Shown here: in pieces, positions 62,308-64,000 of the stretch
How the letters are laid out: each line of letters starts with the position of its first letter
Position numbering within the stretch: the stretch's first letter is position 1
Source of the DNA: Flavisolibacter tropicus
Lineage (GTDB): Bacteria; Bacteroidota; Bacteroidia; Chitinophagales; Chitinophagaceae
Direction of reading: 5' to 3'
Length of the DNA stretch: 64,000 nt
Assembly (NCBI RefSeq): GCF_001644645.1
Contig: NZ_CP011390.1
Coordinates: 2,848,001-2,912,000, forward strand
Position numbers and translations under genes: made by a program
Notes under the pieces: model-generated
Told to the model about the DNA's origin: nothing
The model's input: only the letters and a program-made list of their open reading frames with translations
Databases searched by the model: none

Positions 62308-63717
62308 ATGTTCATTAAACAACTCTACACCGGCTGCATCAGTGAAGCCGCCTATTATATAGAAAGCAATGGAGAAGCAGCCATTATTGACCCGCTTCGC
62401 GATATTGATGCTTATTTGCAATTGGCAACAGAACGCCAGGCAACCATCAAATACATTTTTGAGACCCATTTCCACGCTGATTTTGTAAGTGGCTACCTGG
62501 ATCTGGCTAAAGTAACTGGTGCTACCATTATTTATGGCCCGGAAACTCAGACCAAATTACCAGTACATGTAGCGAAAGATGGCGACGTATTTAAGCTTGG
62601 CGATATTACTATTTCAGTTCTACACACACCTGGCCATACATTAGAGTCCAGCTGTTACCTGCTGAAAGATGCCAGTGGTAAAGATCATGCTGTTTTCACC
62701 GGCGACACGTTGTTTGTAGGGGATGTAGGCCGACCTGACCTGGCCCAGAAAGGTGCTGATCTAACCATGGAAGACTTAGCGGGTATGATGTACGACAGCC
62801 TGCAGACCAAAATCACTCCTTTGGCCGATGATGTAATTGTTTACCCAGCGCATGGCCCAGGCAGCTCTTGCGGTAAAAACCTTGGTCCTAATACCTTCAG
62901 TACCATTGGTGAAGAAAAGAAAAGCAACTACGCTTTAAAAGCAGAAAGCAAAGAAGCATTTGTAAAGGCCGTAACAGAAGGTTTGGCTGAGCCACCGCAA
63001 TACTTCCCCATCAATGCAAAGATCAATAAAGAAGGATACGATAGTTTGGATGAGATTTTAGAAAAAGGATTACATCCGCTGTCTATTGAGGCTGTTAAAA
63101 AAGCCATAGAAGGCGGCGCAGTTCTATTGGACACCAGGCACGCTTCTGTTTTTACACAAGGCTTTATACCGGGTTCAATTTTCATTGGGCTAGAAGGTCG
63201 TTTTGCAGAATGGGCTGGTAGCTTATTGTCCTTTACACAACCCATAATACTGGTAACAGAACCTGGGAAAGAAAAAGAAAGCATTATTCGCTTAGCTCGT
63301 GTAGGTTTTTCAAAAATAGACGGTTATGTAGACGGCGGGTTTGAGGCTTGGAAAGCGAGTGATGAGGAAATTGATATGATCATTGATGTAGAAGCCGATG
63401 AACTGGCCATGGACTTACCTTTTGATCCTAATATTTTAGTGGTAGATGTACGCAAGCCAACCGAGTATGGCGATGGGCATGTAAAGGACGCCGTAAATAT
63501 GCCGCTAAACGAACTGATTGACCCAATACATATAAGTGGATTGGCAGAAGAGCAAAACCTTTATGTGCATTGTGCCGGTGGTTATAGAAGTGTAATAGCA
63601 GCCTCTTTACTGAAACGCCAGGGAATTCACAACTTACGCAATGTAGTAGGTGGCTGGAGTAAGATCAAGGAGCAGGAAAAGATCCAAACTGTAAAAGAAA
63701 GCAGCGTTTTGAATTAA
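62308..63717 (+). CDS. MBL-fold / double-rhodanese protein (persulfide dioxygenase-like)
   Basis: This 469-residue protein has a metallo-beta-lactamase domain (1 to about 240) with THFHADFVSG (H54, H56, D58), TPGHT (H110), FTGDTLF (D133) and YPAHG (H182). This single-metal pattern is that of ETHE1-like persulfide dioxygenases. Two rhodanese domains follow: the first (about 260-355) lacks a catalytic Cys, and the second has Cys422 in VHCAGGYRS. Likely oxidises persulfides and transfers sulfane sulfur. Regulated by the upstream ArsR protein by inference. Confidence 0.9.
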   Translation: MFIKQLYTGCISEAAYYIESNGEAAIIDPLRDIDAYLQLATERQATIKYIFETHFHADFVSGYLDLAKVTGATIIYGPETQTKLPVHVAKDGDVFKLGDITISVLHTPGHTLESSCYLLKDASGKDHAVFTGDTLFVGDVGRPDLAQKGADLTMEDLAGMMYDSLQTKITPLADDVIVYPAHGPGSSCGKNLGPNTFSTIGEEKKSNYALKAESKEAFVKAVTEGLAEPPQYFPINAKINKEGYDSLDEILEKGLHPLSIEAVKKAIEGGAVLLDTRHASVFTQGFIPGSIFIGLEGRFAEWAGSLLSFTQPIILVTEPGKEKESIIRLARVGFSKIDGYVDGGFEAWKASDEEIDMIIDVEADELAMDLPFDPNILVVDVRKPTEYGDGHVKDAVNMPLNELIDPIHISGLAEEQNLYVHCAGGYRSVIAASLLKRQGIHNLRNVVGGWSKIKEQEKIQTVKESSVLN

Positions 63718-63730
63718 TACATGTTTGGGA

Positions 63731-63772
63731 AATTCCAAAGTTTAAATCCCAAATTCCAAATTGGAATCTGAA
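63731..63772. repeat. Heptad repeat tract
   Basis: Six 7-mers of type AATTCCA/AAGTTTA/AATCCCA lie just past the MBL gene. They are unaccompanied by an inverted arm. Confidence 0.65.
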
Positions 63773-63825
63773 CGCGGAAAAGCTTCTATCTAATTTTTAC
63801 TGATTTAAGTACAATAAAGCAAAAT

Positions 63826-63855
63826 AAAAAAGGAGGTTAGTTAACCTCCTTTTTT
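63826..63855. terminator. Bidirectional terminator
   Basis: A 14-bp perfect stem (63826-63839 with 63842-63855) centred on aggaggtta/taacctcct, with A and T runs at the ends. It lies between the MBL gene and the convergent gene and overlaps that gene's stop codon. Confidence 0.9.
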
Positions 63856-64000
63856 ATTCAATGATCTTACCGTATTCAGGTTTCCATTCATGCTTCCAGC
63901 GCCGATGACTCCAAAGCCAAAGCTCCGGATGCTCCGTCATGACACGCTCCAAATATTTCACATACAATTTAGTTAACTGCCCTTCCGGCAAGGCTGCAGC
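63854..64000 (-). CDS. Lipid A biosynthesis acyltransferase, C-terminal part
   Basis: The last 48 codons of a minus-strand gene that runs off the window edge. The peptide has LYVKYLERVMTEHPELWL, then WSHRRWKHEW, the C-terminal mark of LpxL/HtrB-type lysophospholipid acyltransferases. The stop codon is at 63854-63856. Consistent with the lipid A genes in the window but not linked to them. Incomplete, so start and length are unknown. Confidence 0.75.
   Translation of the reverse strand, partial: AAALPEGQLTKLYVKYLERVMTEHPELWLWSHRRWKHEWKPEYGKIIE

Overview
The window looks like chromosomal DNA of a Bacteroidota member, most likely a Chitinophagaceae relative. Four things point there. Many promoters carry the Bacteroidota -7 element TAnnTTTG about 15-80 nt before a start codon. 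lpxC and fabZ are fused. One secreted protein ends in a type IX-secretion-like tail. SusC/CirA-like and OMP_b-brl-like outer-membrane receptors are present. No rRNA, tRNA or CRISPR array was seen. The taxon is inferred from gene content only.

Layout. 0-16 kb is mostly housekeeping: methylmalonyl-CoA epimerase, acpP-fabF-rnc, ileS with a DksA-like gene, a fatty-acid desaturase and an M48 lipoprotein protease. 16-26 kb is accessory: two IS110-family transposases with structured flanks, a methyltransferase beside a FeeM-like acyltransferase, a TonB siderophore receptor with a PepSY membrane protein, and a 1-kb repeat tract. 26-37.5 kb is a heme locus: hemJ and hemH on the minus strand, then hemA-C-D-E, an alpha/beta hydrolase, hemF-B, a YciI-like gene and hemL on the plus strand. 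Together these cover every step from glutamyl-tRNA to protoheme. 37.5-47 kb holds a lipoprotein, an AraC regulator next to a NicO-like permease, lpxC/fabZ-lpxA with an ABC ATPase, an acyltransferase, alanine dehydrogenase and tsaE. 47-64 kb holds a copper-type P-ATPase, recQ, a PD40-OmpA protein, a ferritin-like protein with a basic tail, an amidase, an outer-membrane receptor, tsaB, an ArsR-MBL/rhodanese pair and the end of a lipid A acyltransferase gene.

The most unusual signal lies in the noncoding DNA. At ten or more places, gaps are filled with degenerate tandem repeats of about 7 bp. The heptamer sequence differs from place to place (types GTGAGTG, TTTGAAA, GATTCCC, TCAATGC, GCTGTAA, CGTGAAA). 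Three sites have inverted heptad arms of 24-30 bp. Two of these enclose paralogous S23-type four-helix-bundle genes in cassettes of about 430 bp; the third is a gene-less 121-bp version. One heptad block lies in frame inside hemC. I propose this as a possible undescribed repeat/cassette system.

Other points of note are an IleRS with an inverted GxHH signature, a candidate IS110 guide (bridge) RNA, and a 54-bp inverted-repeat element flanked by 8-bp direct repeats.
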